Assembly (NCBI GenBank): GCA_022419385.1
Contig: JAJUBI010000004.1
Location: forward strand, 620,001 to 684,000
Length of the DNA stretch: 64,000 bases
DNA from: Paraconiothyrium sp. Pb-2020
Lineage: Eukaryota; Ascomycota; Dothideomycetes; Pleosporales; Didymosphaeriaceae
Direction: 5' to 3'
This document shows positions 43,603-54,682 of this stretch, piece by piece. A program made the translations under genes and the position numbers. The notes under the pieces are model-generated. The model was not told the DNA's origin. It searched no databases and saw only the letters and a program-made list of their open reading frames with translations. Numbering within the stretch: the first letter of the stretch is position 1; every line of letters begins with the position of its first letter.

Positions 43603-44356
43603 AATGAAGGATCGATCGACAAAGCCTTGAGCTAAGCGTGATACGTTACATGGGCATCAATGCTACTGCTTTAGAAGCAGCACGGTCCGTTCATGTTTAG
43701 ATCGAGGCAGCCAACTCGGCTTCGAGGGTCGCGAAGCCTCCAGTCAACGGAATACCAGCCCTTGCGTCTCTACTGCGCCTCTACTAGCACTGCACGCTTA
43801 CTCCGGCTATGCACCACTAGTTAAAAAATGTGGCAGACTGGAAGACAATATGCAATCCGCAAGATAATGGCGTCCTATGCGGGCGGGACAAAGCCATACA
43901 CGCGAGCGCATTTGCGCACACCAATCCACTCGGAAACTCGTGAATAGGGTACGTAAAGAAGGCGTGGACTCAATTTATTAATGACTAGCTGACAGTAGGA
44001 GGTCTCTGCTCGGCCGTCACCGAATCGCGAACTCGACGAGAGAAAGGCCAGAGATCTGCCGCGGTATAGGTCTTGTGGTCAGTCATGTGAAATCCCAGTC
44101 TCACTAGGGGTGATCCCGCTGTGAAAGAATGCTGTGGTATCGTCGACTGGCTAGATAATGTATGGGCAGACTCCAGGTATATGCCTATTCGCGGTCACCC
44201 GTAGGTATCGCGCCTGTCGATCGCAACGAACACCCAGCGGCCCTGCATGAAGTGAAGCAAGCCATCTTCCCTACGCCGTCCCAGTCATTGGGAAAAGTTG
44301 AATTGAAGTTATGCTGCCGGATAACGCATGTCTTCGTGTGGCCAAACTGTGAAACC
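43603..44356. other. Intergenic, convergent 3' flanks
   Basis: 754 bases between two converging genes; no gene or repeat seen. Confidence 0.55.
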
Positions 44357-45434
44357 CTACCAGCCCGTCCTCGCAAACTGCAGATGATGATGCCATTGAA
44401 CATACTGATGCTCCCATGCGTGGTCGAAGTCCTTCATAGCCACCTCGGCTGTTGCACCAAGGATCCTACTACTGATAGCTTCCTCGAATAATTCATGCAG
44501 ATGCTCCGATGCCCATTGCAAACGCTTGTCCGTGAACACCCCCTGTCTGTTCCAGATAGTGTCGATACGCACACTAGTTGTTTTCAATGCTTTTGCAATG
44601 GTTTTGCTCGAGTCAAGGCGCTTGCGAAACCAGCGCATTGGTTTGAGCCATGGCTCGTGGAGAGCCAAGCGCACACTGGTCTCCCGGGTACATATCCAGA
44701 TGTCGACATGCTGTAGATTGACTAGCTGTTTCGCGGCCGCTTTGCAAGTACGGTCCCAGCTGTCGCGGTGTTTCTGTTTCCATCGGCTATCCTCAGTTCT
44801 CTTCGGGTCGCCATAGACACGGTAGTACAATTGTACCCTTGTCACATGGGCCAAGTTGGTCGCCAAAGAGATCTTCAGGAAGCTGACGATACGGTTGGGC
44901 GAGTCGAACGCGAATGTCGTGTTCTCATAGAGAAAGCGGATGCACTCGGCGTGTACCTGTTTGCATACAAAGATTAAGCCAGAGAGAGATGTGCACCAGC
45001 GGGTATCAAGACCTTTAATGCGCTCATAGTGTCCTGTAAGCCAGCCTGTAAGTATGAGACAAAACCAACAAAATCGAGTACCAATGGCCTCCTCTGCTTC
45101 GTGTGTCCTGAGGTAATATAACCTTCACACGCTGTAGATCGGCAATCTCAATGTACATACCCAGAGTCCTGGAAAAGCGAACGGTTGCTGTGGGCGCGAA
45201 CCTCTTTTCACAAAGGCTTTGTACGTCGCACGGATTGAGTTTGCGCATGAAGAACTTGAGGCTGTCGCGCTGCTTCCGACCAAGCTTCGCATCCTTCTCC
45301 GCGAACTCGCATTTGAAGCCCTGGTGAAAGTAGTAGTCATAAATTTGATTTCGAATCTCTCCCGGCAGGCCCAAGAACCCCTTGGCTGCTGGGCGTGCCC
45401 GCACGGCGAGGTTGCTTTTCTTGTTCATGGCCAA
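44357..45434 (-). CDS. 2EXR/DUF7730-like protein with F-box-like N terminus
   Basis: Two coding blocks are clear. The first, 45434 to about 45080, reads MAMNKKSNLAVRARPAAKGF followed by LGLPGEIRNQIYDYYF, the F-box-like LP.EIR..IY motif of this large Pezizomycotina family. The second, from about 45040 to the TGA at 44357, reads GLIFVCKQVHAECIRFLYEN, TTFAFDSPNRIVSFLK and VTRVQLYYRVYG. The blocks are in different frames. The obvious donor near 45087 and the two acceptors CTTACAG do not restore phase. A weak donor GTGTGA near 45132 would, otherwise the gene carries a frameshift. Function of the family is unknown. Confidence 0.65.
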
Positions 45435-45853
45435 CGACTGGTGTATCGTCGTGAGCAGGAAGTGGTGCTAGGTTGTCAAGGTAATTAGGTCACTGTTAGA
45501 TACGGATGAGGCAACCATGGCCGAGCTGTCCGTATGTGAGAGAACTGAAAGCAGGCCGGTTGCCCAATGTTCGATAGGTGGTCTGCAACTTTCCCTGGCT
45601 GTCAATCCTGTAGGGTTAGCCGGTGAGGTGGTCGAGCTGACCGCTCGTTGATCAAATAGCTCAGCAAGCAGTCGTTGCGAGCGACTTCTTCACCTTGCTT
45701 AGAAGAAGGTAGAATGGGTGAGAAGCAAGAGAGGAAGTTCGCTCCTGATAAGCATCGCACACCTGCCGCGCGCTAAACTCGCCAAGCTTAGCGCCAATCA
45801 AAAGTCATCATGCATACACCTGCCCCCCACGATCATACCCCAGAAACCTCATC
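45435..45853. other. Intergenic
   Basis: 419 bases of divergent upstream sequence. No gene seen. Confidence 0.5.
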
Positions 45854-46159
45854 ATGCCTCTCCCAGCCCGCTCCATCCTCCTTCGCAACACCGCCGCACT
45901 CCGTCCCACCTCCCGCAGCTTCAACACCTCCTCCAAAGCCCTCTCTCGTCTCCGCCAGCCAGGCGAGCCCACCGGCCCTAACGAGCCTCCAAGCCATACT
46001 TCTTCACCGCCCTCCAAGTCGCCCCTCAAGGTCTGGCCCATTGTCTTCATCTTCTGCGCAGGCAGTTTTATGTTCAAGAAGATCGTTGATCAGCGGAAAG
46101 AAGAAGGACAGTACCAATCCAGAGGTCCCGTAGCTGGTCATTCGCCTAGCCGTCCATAA
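45854..46159 (+). CDS. Small mitochondrial membrane protein, hypothetical
   Basis: A single exon of 101 codons. The N terminus MPLPARSILLRNTAALRPTS is basic, hydroxylated and lacks acids, like a mitochondrial presequence, and continues to SFNTSSKALSRL. One membrane helix (PLKVWPIVFIFCAGSFMF) is followed by KKIVDQRKEEG and a short polar tail. The size and shape suggest an inner-membrane accessory or assembly factor, but I cannot name it. It ends 29 bases before the next gene's ATG, so the UMP-CMP kinase promoter must overlap it. Confidence 0.65.
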   Translation: MPLPARSILLRNTAALRPTSRSFNTSSKALSRLRQPGEPTGPNEPPSHTSSPPSKSPLKVWPIVFIFCAGSFMFKKIVDQRKEEGQYQSRGPVAGHSPSRP

Positions 46160-46185
46160 TCACCGTATAAACGTACTGCTTCAAG

Positions 46186-46915
46186 ATGCCGGCGATTGAG
46201 AACCTTGGTGCGACCACGCGCACTTCCCCGCTGTGGTCGCCTGACAAGGTCACTGTCATCTTTGTGCTCGGTGGGCCTGGCGCTGGCAAGGGCACGCAAT
46301 GCAGCAAGCTGGTATCCGATTATGGCTTCAAGCATTTGAGTGCCGGAGATCTGCTGCGCGAGGAGCAGGACCGTCCCGGTAGCGAGTTTGGCGAGATGAT
46401 TAAGACATATATCAAGGAGGGTACAATCGTGCCGATGGAGGTGACGATTCAATTGCTGGAGAATGCCATGAAGAAGGCCATGGAAGAGGACAACAAGAGC
46501 ACATTCTTGATTGACGGTATGCATCAATATTATCTCTTAAGTTTTAGCACGAAAACTCATCACATACGCAGGCTTCCCTCGCAAACTCGATCAAGCCCAC
46601 GCCTTCGAGCGCTCCGTCGTACCCTCAAAGTTCACCCTCTTCTTCGATGCTCCCGAAGATGTCATGCTGGAGCGTCTGCTCGACCGCGGCAAAACTTCTG
46701 GTCGAGCGGATGACAACATTGAATCGATTAAGAAACGATTCCGCACTTTCGTCGAAACAAGTATGCCTGTTGTTGACGAGTTCGAGAGCCAGAACAAGGT
46801 GGTCAAGGTGAATGCTACGCAGACGCCAGACGAGGTGTACCAGGATGTGCAGACTAGGCTCAAGGAGTGGGGGATTGAGCCGATCACGCTTATGTTCGTG
46901 AAAACTGACGCGTAG
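46186..46915 (+). CDS. ura6: UMP-CMP kinase (uridylate kinase)
   Basis: Two exons, 46186-46516 and 46572-46915, encode 224 residues. The P-loop is VIFVLGGPGAGKGTQCSKLV (residues about 23-42). The NMP-binding part is HLSAGDLLREEQDRPGSEFG and TFLIDGFPRKLDQAHAFE, across the intron. The lid is RGKTSGRADDN, short as in UMP-CMP kinases rather than long-lid adenylate kinases. The enzyme phosphorylates UMP and CMP (and dCMP) with ATP in the cytosol and nucleus, an essential step of pyrimidine nucleotide synthesis. The 55-base intron falls inside the LIDGFPR motif, at G/GC. The ATG at 46186 is in fair context (TCAAGATGCC). Confidence 0.93.
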
Positions 46916-47164
46916 TTCGAGACAATAACCCTGGCTCACTAGACATATATGGGGTTAGACAAACAAATTACATTACTTCAACTCTCATTGTGGATCGATC
47001 GTAACAAAGAACTTTGAAGTGTATGTTGCATTTCTATCATGCAGCTCTCAGGCTGCGATTCCGGCCAGTAACCCAGAAAGCCTCTGATGCATTCGCTTCC
47101 AACCCTACCGTTTTGACGAAAAAAGCAAACAAGCAAGCCAGCAACACCGCGAAGCCCTATTCAT
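46916..47164. other. Intergenic, convergent 3' flanks
   Basis: 249 bases between ura6 and eif3m stops. Nothing else seen. Confidence 0.55.
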
Positions 47165-48537
47165 TTAGTCCATCTCGTCGTCAATCATAGGCTTCTGCTT
47201 CCGGTTGTTGCCGCCGCGGTTGCCTCCCCGATTCGCCTGTTCCAACTTCTGCTCGATCCTGTTCTGCTCGTCCTCCTTCTCCTGTGCAAATCTCGCCTTC
47301 TCTTGCTGAACGACCTGCAGGACAGCCTCAAGACCGCTTCGCCACATGTCCAGTCTCGACGAAACCTCCCGCCATTGCTTCTCACCGAACACACGGTACG
47401 TTGATCGGTGAATCAGGAATGTCTGCTTGAGCTGGCTGAGCTTGCCCTCCACGAGCCCAGCGCGGATCACATCGATGACCCACATCTCGACGTCCTCGGA
47501 AGGAATCTGCAGTGACTTGGCGATGTGCGCGTATGGCAGCTCGCGAGTCTGCGCCGCCGATGCGGCTATTGAAGCGAGCGTGAGGTGTCGCATCTTGCGG
47601 TTCAATGCAGCACCGTCGAGACTGACCTCATCAATCCACCCGTCGTGCTCATCCTTGAAGTCGTTGAAGTCGTCCAGCAACTCCGAGTTGAAGATCTCAA
47701 GCAGCTGGAAATATATCGGGTCAGAATTGCGGAGTGCCTGCACGGAGTCAAGGTCGGTGAGATCCTGGAAGTCGTAGTGGCTTGGGCGAATGAGCGCGGA
47801 CTTGAGGGCGCGAATAGAGAGCTCGCGGGCCTCCTGCGAGGAAACCTGGTCCGCACTGAATGTCCGGAGAGCGCGAAGGAGGTATGTATATGCCTGCTCG
47901 TCCTCGCCTGCATCGGCAGCCACGTCGCTCACTGCTAGGTATAATTTGCGGTCATCCGCCTCCTCTGTCTCCCAGTCCTCGAGCCATTGGTCCAACTGCT
48001 TGAGCTGTGGCCGCAAAGTTTCGAAGTTTGACGTCGCGCGAATGACCCTCAGAATGGCAAGGAGAACGTGGTATCTCAGCTCAGAGTGTTCGGTGGGGAG
48101 CGTGTTGAATACAGTGCTGAGAACTGACAAGGCCAGTCCACCGCCATTAGCGGGCGAGGAGGAGATCGGAGCACTGAGGTGAGCGCAAATTTTAGGAAGG
48201 AACATGGGAACATTCGGAGACTGTCGGACGAGGTGAATAAGGAGGTTGTATGCTGCTATGAACTCTGCGCGCCATACCATTAGTATTGCTCTTTTGCACG
48301 TTGTATATATGACTCCATACCCTTCTCTGGTGCCTGATTCAGGACCTGGCCACCCATAACGAGCTTCTTGAGCACTTCATCCTTCTTGTTCTCCTTCAAC
48401 AGTTCTGCGGTTTCGGCTTGGATCGCTGAGCTTTCATCGCCCTGGGATTTTTTGAGGCTGTCGATGTATTGTGCGAGCTCGTCGGCAAGCTCTTCGAAGG
48501 TGCCCTCGATGAGCAATGTGGTCTGAGGGCCGGGCAT
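47165..48537 (-). CDS. eif3m: Eukaryotic translation initiation factor 3 subunit M (eIF3m)
   Basis: Two exons, 48537-48321 and 48264-47165, encode 438 residues. The N terminus MPGPQTTLLIEGTFEELADE is typical of fungal eIF3m. Helical repeats and a PCI domain follow; the PCI core includes KMRHLTLASIAASAAQTREL, IPSEDVEMWVIDVIRAGLVE and GKLSQLKQTFLIHRSTYRVF. The C terminus is a Gln/Glu coiled segment followed by NRGGNRGGNNRKQKP. eIF3m belongs to the eIF3 octamer on the 40S subunit. The intron has a GTATGG donor and an ACTAAT branch, joining APEK to EFIAAYNLL. An in-frame Met at 48618 is further upstream, but MPGPQTTLLIEG is the conserved start. Confidence 0.94.
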
Positions 48538-48925
48538 ATTGAGATTTAACGGGGGAATATGCCTGGAGGGAGTGAACGGGTGGGGATCACGGTGCGCGCG
48601 TTGTCGTGACTTCGTCAAAGGTTGCGCCTGCCGTGGTGGGTGCGTGCCAAGATTTCAAAATTCAAGGTCACGTGGTGCGGGGCTCCTTCCTCCGAGCGTA
48701 CCGCTCAACCTTTCTATCGCCGTACTACATAGCTCTTCGCGTTGCATCTCAGATACTCGAGGACTTTCAGCAATCGGTCAAGCGTAATCAACTGGCCCAC
48801 TAACAACCATCACTAACCATCTGTCTCCTGCAAAATCGGTTCCGAATTCATTGACCTGTCTGTTTTCTGGAGGCGATAGAGGGACAAGTGCAACTGTTCT
48901 TTTATGTGATTGTACTCTAGTTGCG
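48538..48925. promoter_or_regulatory. Divergent upstream region, eif3m / coiled-coil gene
   Basis: 388 bases between outward-facing ATGs. No specific element claimed. Confidence 0.45.
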
Positions 48926-49592
48926 ATGGCTCCGTCTCACAGCAGCAACAAGACCAATATTACCACCTCCCAAGCGACCTCCCGCCGTGGCACGCGTCAA
49001 GCCAAGCAACGTGTAGAGAACCACGAGCTTGAAGCAGAAGTCATCGACGACAACGATGATGATGTTGACGTGGACTTCAACAGTAGTGAAAACGGCGCCT
49101 TGGCCGAAGCAGTTGTGGCCGAAGCTTCCCAGGATGGATCCCAGCCAAACTCAGTACAGGAGCTGTTGCGGAGCATGCAAGCCGATGTATGTCACACACA
49201 AAGCACAACCAAAAACTGTGTGGTCACCCTTCCTGGGCAAACGTTCTGACGACATATAGCAACACAAACGCAACGAGATCCGCAAGAAGTCCGTGTACAA
49301 AGCCTACAACGAAGCCCACGCCAGCACGCAGGAAGCCATTACCTCGCACTTCGATGAGCATGAAGTGAGAGCGTAGAGTCTCTCACTAATCCTCCTCCCT
49401 TCACTCCGCTGACCTGAATATAGTTCCGAAGCTCACGAAGCCCAGATGGCCCGCCTGAAAGACCTCCTTAAGATCAAAGCCCAGATAGAGGCCACCATGG
49501 CGGAGAAGCTAGTCGCGCTGCGCCAGGACTACGTCTACCATTCGAAGGCGCTTGAGACGGTCGTTGAACATCGCATGAAGCAGCTAAATTGA
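48926..49592 (+). CDS. Unknown coiled-coil protein
   Basis: Three exons, 48926-49186, 49260-49372 and 49424-49592, encode 180 residues. Residues 1-60 are Ser/Thr/Arg-rich and then acidic (EVIDDNDDDVDVDF). Residues from about 75 are helical and charged: VQELLRSMQAD, QHKRNEIRKKSVYKAYNEAH, SEAHEAQMARLKDLLKIK and EKLVALRQDYVYHSKALETV, a likely coiled coil to the end. Exon 2 has two overlapping donors: GTGAGA at 49364 shifts the frame, whereas GTAGAG at 49373 keeps it (phase 2, branch CACTAAT), so the latter is chosen. No family is recognised. A nuclear, complex-forming role would fit the composition, but this is a guess. Confidence 0.65.
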
Positions 49593-50090
49593 ACATGGCG
49601 TGAATTCTAGGAATCAGATATACGCTGAGGTTAAGATTTACTCGAGGAAACCACTTCGCTGATAGCGTCAACTATCACCGCCAAGGGCTTGTTGGATGCA
49701 ACCACCATGGCGCCAACGTGAAGCATCCCGCATGGAATTGGGAGCAGAGGCTGGCGAACCAAACTACGTATGTATAATACTAGATCAGTATCGCTATGTG
49801 GCCCCAGTCGTGGCAACAAGTACGCAACAGCCTTTGTCTTGTAGGTCAGTGGACATGCCACATCGGACGTTCTTAAAGTCAATCTATGTCATTCGAATCC
49901 AAATCTCGCAATTGCCCATACACACAGGTATCATTGAATCCTCACCGGGATAATGCCTCTTGCAGCACAATCTACCCAGTACAAAACTAATCCAACCCTC
50001 ATTTCATACATACTCATTACAAAGAACGTAAAGTCTAGATGTCATCACACACACAATGTAGAAGATCCAATTCCCTCGCCGTATCTCATG
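49593..50090. other. Intergenic, convergent 3' flanks
   Basis: 498 bases between the coiled-coil gene and palF stops. No gene seen. Confidence 0.55.
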
Positions 50091-52652
50091 CTACCCTTGG
50101 TACTCCGGTAACTCGTCACCCCTGGGCGCCTCGCTACGTCCCCGGCTACGTCCTGGTCTCACAGCGCTCACAAGGCCTTCGTCGTCGTCATCGAGCATTG
50201 GTGCTGAGGGTGCCAGCGTGAGGTTGTGCATTCCGTCTGCCGGCGGCGCCAGCCCAAGTGATGACGATGTTTCTTCAGGATTGGTCGGAGGTGCGCTCGC
50301 TTCCATCTGTAGCCTTCTTCGCTGAAGCTCTTGTTTGTCATCCGTCGGTTGAACGTGCGCTGATGAGGAGGGAGAGTACCCTGGTGCGGTACCTGGTGAT
50401 GGTGATGGTGGAGGGAGAGCAGGGAGGGCTTTTGTCGCATCTGGAACGGTATTGGCAGGTGGCGCCGGATGAACAGTGTTGGCATTAATGGTTAGCGAAG
50501 AGCCTGTAGTAGCTGTCCGGGTATCATCGTCGGCCGAGGTACGTGGTAGAGATCGCGGTGCAGCGGGTGCGGTAGCGGCTGAGAAGGACGGTGGTGGGTG
50601 AGACGATGATCCAGATGCGGCTGCTGATGATTCCGTAGGGTAGTACGTAGGTTGTGTATCATCGTCGTCATCTAGGACAGGAGCCGAAGGCGGTATGCCG
50701 CTCGGGACTGCAGGTGAAGCTGATGACCCACCGTCTCCAGGAGGTTGTGAGGGTAGGAGACGTGCTTCTGCCCTTCGTATTCGCTCCTTTTCGGATAAGC
50801 CTTCTTCGTTCTCCGGCTGCGGAATATAGGGCGCTTGTGAGCTGCTACCGTCGTGATATCCTGGTGCTTCGCCATAAGCACCGTCATACGCGTAATGGTC
50901 ATAATACTGGCCATCGTGATCATATCCGTAGTAGTCCGGATCCTGCTCTCCACCCACTGAAGGCGTTGGTTCGAGCGGTATTTCCTGAACATCGGGTCGA
51001 GCATCAACGGGCTGAACTTTCCGCTTGCCATTTCTTTCGCTGTCTTTTGTACCGATAACAACCTCGAATAAGCTCGATACTACCCCTTTCTCACGCCGTA
51101 TGGAGTCCGTATCCGCGAAGTTGCCGCCCCACGTTGAGAACATACTGCCATTAACATCTTCAGGTCCTAAGCCACCCATGGCCGAATTGGAGCTAATCGG
51201 TACCAGACCGGCAGTGGGAAGGATGCGATCAAGTCCAGAGAGTTTTCCTTGAATATCGACGACAACTTCCACAAAGTACTTGAAACTTATCATTGCCCCA
51301 GGCACATTAGAGATGCTGGGGAAGGCCTCGTCAGGTACTCTTACTGCACACTTCACCTCCGCAGTAAGTGTTCTTGGGTCGACAAAGAGAGGAGCGAATG
51401 ACTGAGATAGATCTTTACGGAACAGGTGACTTGACCCAGCCGAAGAGAGAGATAAGCCACCGAGACCTGTGCGTGATTTGGGGTAGTAGTCTTCGGATTT
51501 GGCCTTGTCGTTCTTGCTGTTTGCCAAGACGGGCAGTGCAGGATGCATATCGACTCTTGCCTGTCTATAGAGCGTGACAATGATGCCCTTCAAACTTCTC
51601 ACATGCTTTGTATGGTTGACCGATATCTTTAGATTTATGTTATCGCCGCGCAGGAAACCGCCTTTTGATACTTCAATTGTTGCAGTTATGGTCTTGCCTT
51701 TTACACTTGAGTGATTGGCGTTGGACAAGGTGCTATCCAGATGGGTATTCACTGAGCGTATGCCATACTCTGTGCCAGAGGCGTTGCCGCTGCTCATCTG
51801 GCTTTCGAAACTTGTATCGCTCGGGGCCGGGCTTCCGGGATGGTCGGCTTCCTCGACCCCAAGATTCGAATCCGACGCCCGTGCACTACGTGTAGGCCCC
51901 ACATCCTCGGGTACTTGTAAGGTTGCCTCCTGCACTTGCGGCAGCTTTTTCGGAGTCCTTGCTCGACCTCTTCGGGATATAGGCTCCAGAGATATCGCCC
52001 TAGGCTTCGGTTCAGGTACGGAGGCGATGTCGATAATGTCCATAAAATGAACCTTAGTATCGCATGACGAGACGGGAGATATGGTGGTTGGTTTTGTTAG
52101 ACTGGCAGTCAACATATACGATATAGTTCCCCGCTCAAACTGTGGGTACCCATTAGTAAGAAGTCAGGGGCCAGTGGGGAGTTGCAGGCTCACATCTATA
52201 CTGCTGGGCAAACCTTTGGACGGAAACTCCAATTCGAAATTGAAGTGGTACACGCCCTCTCCCAGTCTTCCTTCGCCGCATAAGACCGCCTCGTCCTCAA
52301 AGAGCGAGACGAAACCATTGCCAAAGTAGCTACCGGTTTTCTTGCCTTTTCCGGACCCTACTGTAGTACTGTAGTTTTTGTATGCGTCCCCGGGCGAGTT
52401 TGGGTTCTTGTACACCTGCGCATAGCCGTGCAGCGAGATGACCAGATGTGTTATCCGCAGCGGCTTGGTGACCTTGACTATGACACTGCCACTGATGATA
52501 TCCCCAGGTGCATACTGGCGGTGCGGATCGTCGGGCTGTATGTGGAATTCGGTAGAATTGCGCGTTTTAGACTTGAGTGGCGCGCGGAGTCGAGACAGCA
52601 GCGATCTGCCGGAGACTGAGGGGCTCGAGGTAACGGTCGGACTGGAAGTCAT
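50091..52652 (-). CDS. palF: pH-response arrestin PalF/Rim8
   Basis: Two exons, 52652-52194 and 52139-50091, encode 835 residues. The N-terminal arrestin domain starts after SLLSRLRAPLKSKTRNSTEF and includes RQYAPGDIISGSVIVKVTKP, ITHLVISLHGYAQVYKN and GEGVYHFNFELEFPSKGLPS; the intron then joins SSID to FERGTISYMLTASLTKP. The second arrestin domain covers KGKTITATIEVSKGGFLRGD to the region around FKYFVEVVVDIQGKL. The C-terminal 330 residues are disordered and rich in Pro, Ser, Asp and Tyr. PalF binds the PalH pH sensor at the plasma membrane, is modified by ubiquitin at alkaline pH and starts the ESCRT-linked cascade that activates PacC. An in-frame Met at 52682 is an alternative start. Confidence 0.92.
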
Positions 52653-54682
52653 GCTCTGTGGCCCGCAAACATCATGCGGCAACCCGCACCCAGTTTACAG
52701 AAGTGGCACAGCGCAGTCTACCCGATCGGCGCGCGGACGTGTCCCAAAATCGCGTGTGATGCAGGCTGGGGCGGCGATGTGGGCGGTTTGGTGCGGAGCG
52801 GCGCAGCACTCACAGGCAACAAGAGGCGGTATGCAGAAGGCGAGGCGACCCCGAATTCGAACGTAGCGAATAGTCGCGACAGAGTGAAACGGTAGAGGCG
52901 ACGGGTAGCGCGAAGCTGGAGTTGATAGCTAGTAGGCGAGGATGTTTGATGCGCCGCAAGTTGTAGCGGCGATCGGTGACGCGCAACCGTCTCAGGTCGG
53001 CCAGGGGCTGCACACAGGATAAACGACCAGCGCGAACAATGGTACACGATGTCTGAGTCCGGCGAGAATGCAGTCAGCATTGTGATGCGAGCGGAGTGGG
53101 AGTGGCAATCAAGATAGATCCCGTAGTGGACCCGCTTGGTGGGAGAATCGACGGCTGGGGGGCTATGCTGGCGGCGGGGAACGCGATATGCGCATGGCGC
53201 GCAAACCCTCACCGTCCACACGAGAGAGGAAACGACGCTGATAGCCTTGTTCGAGACGGACCCAGTGCATTGAAACAGAACGTACCTGACGTCGAGAACG
53301 AGGCTGCCGAGAGTAACGATCTGCCACCGCTCTCTTGGCTCTGCCAAGTCGATTGCAAACCTGACGACCGGGATCGAGTTGGACCGTTGCAATGGGAGTC
53401 GTGAGAGATACTAGGCAAAACGAGTAGGTCGTGAAGAGGGGAGGTGAGGTGTAGCGGTGCGTCGCGGTCACAGAGCGAAACAGAACTCGGTGCACGAAGG
53501 TACTGTAGAGGGGTTGATGATGGTGGAGGAAAGCTGGGAGAACACGCAGGATAGACGCCCGTAGCCAGCAACGATGGCTGCACGAGGCGAGTGGGCCGTA
53601 GGGGCCCTTGTGCATGGCTCATTCCGCAAGCGCCCACTTGGAGCCCTTTCAGCCGAAGCCCCGGCTTCAGGATGTCCCCATTCGTGAAAGATGCTGTAGC
53701 TGCTCAACGGCTCCTCCGGGTTCCCTCCCCGCGAGAGCCCAAAACCCAGGCTTTTGCCCTCGAAGTGCATTGACATGCGCCGCCGGTGGTGCGTACCGGT
53801 CCGCTATTCACTGCAACTTTGGTTCGGGCAGTGTGTGCCAGGCCAGTGATGGGGAACGGTCTCGACCACACCATGGCTGTTTGGCGGAGATCCTGCAGAT
53901 AAAGTCGCGCTAAATGTCGGCCCATGCGTGTAGTCAAGCATTCGCCAAGCAGTCCTCCAATGCTTGTGTCGGGCCCGGCTCCGACAGTTTCGGGATGTGA
54001 CGTGCGGTTTTCACAACGCCCCGAATCTGTGAACTGCAACCTGCTGAGAGTATTGTACTGAATGAAGTTTATTCGACTGATGAAACTTCGAGATCGACAA
54101 GAACTGTTCCGTCTATGCTTATACTTGCACAATTTGAATATCTTTACAAGATTATAGGTAACCCATGAACAGCACCTCTCCTCAATGTTGAACTAGAGCA
54201 AAGGCATCTGACAACGTAAGCTATCCAAAGCCTTTTCCGGTGTCCAATCGTTGTGTTGACTATGTGAAGGCGGAATACTGCCCGTATAGAGCTAGAAAGA
54301 GTCGCGATACGCTTTTATACCTACCTACTTGCATTGGGAGTTGGAGCCGGGCACCTGGGCAACTTGAGACCGTAGGTATGTTCGAGCTGGTCAAAGGCAA
54401 ACTATGCTGGTATGAATCAACGGTGGTGTTCCTATAGACCGCTGGCTACCTTCGCGATATAGAGGGAATAATGTTTGATGCCCATGGCGATGTACGCATT
54501 TGGTTTGGTGTCGCGTGCGTTGTGCGTTGTACGTTGCTGAGTCAGCGACACGTGGACGCCGATCTATGACATCGAAGCTGGGCGCATCTAGCTTCAAGGA
54601 GGTCGACCGAACAACATCCATATGCGCTGCGCCACATACCTTCGACGTCTACACGCGAGACGGTCGCTTGAATCACCGAGCG
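52653..54682. other. 2 kb intergenic region upstream of palF and csc1
   Basis: Overlapping ORFs on both strands (for example 52718-53392 and 53163-53615, minus) occur because the left half is GC-rich and stop-poor; none has a motif. It carries the promoters of palF (minus) and csc1 (plus) and several GCCARG hexamers. Confidence 0.5.
53334..53348. promoter_or_regulatory. Palindromic pair of PacC-type sites upstream of palF
   Basis: CTTGGC at 53334-53339 and GCCAAG at 53343-53348 form an inverted pair with a 3-base spacer, 682 bases upstream of the palF ATG. GCCARG is the established PacC/Rim101 core site. Single GCCARG copies also occur at about 52999, 53848 and 53947. Whether PacC binds here is inference. 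Confidence 0.35.

Noticed and set aside
52718..53615. Minus-strand ORFs of 224 and 150 codons upstream of palF
   Set aside because: They overlap each other in different frames, have no motif, and lie where the palF promoter is expected.
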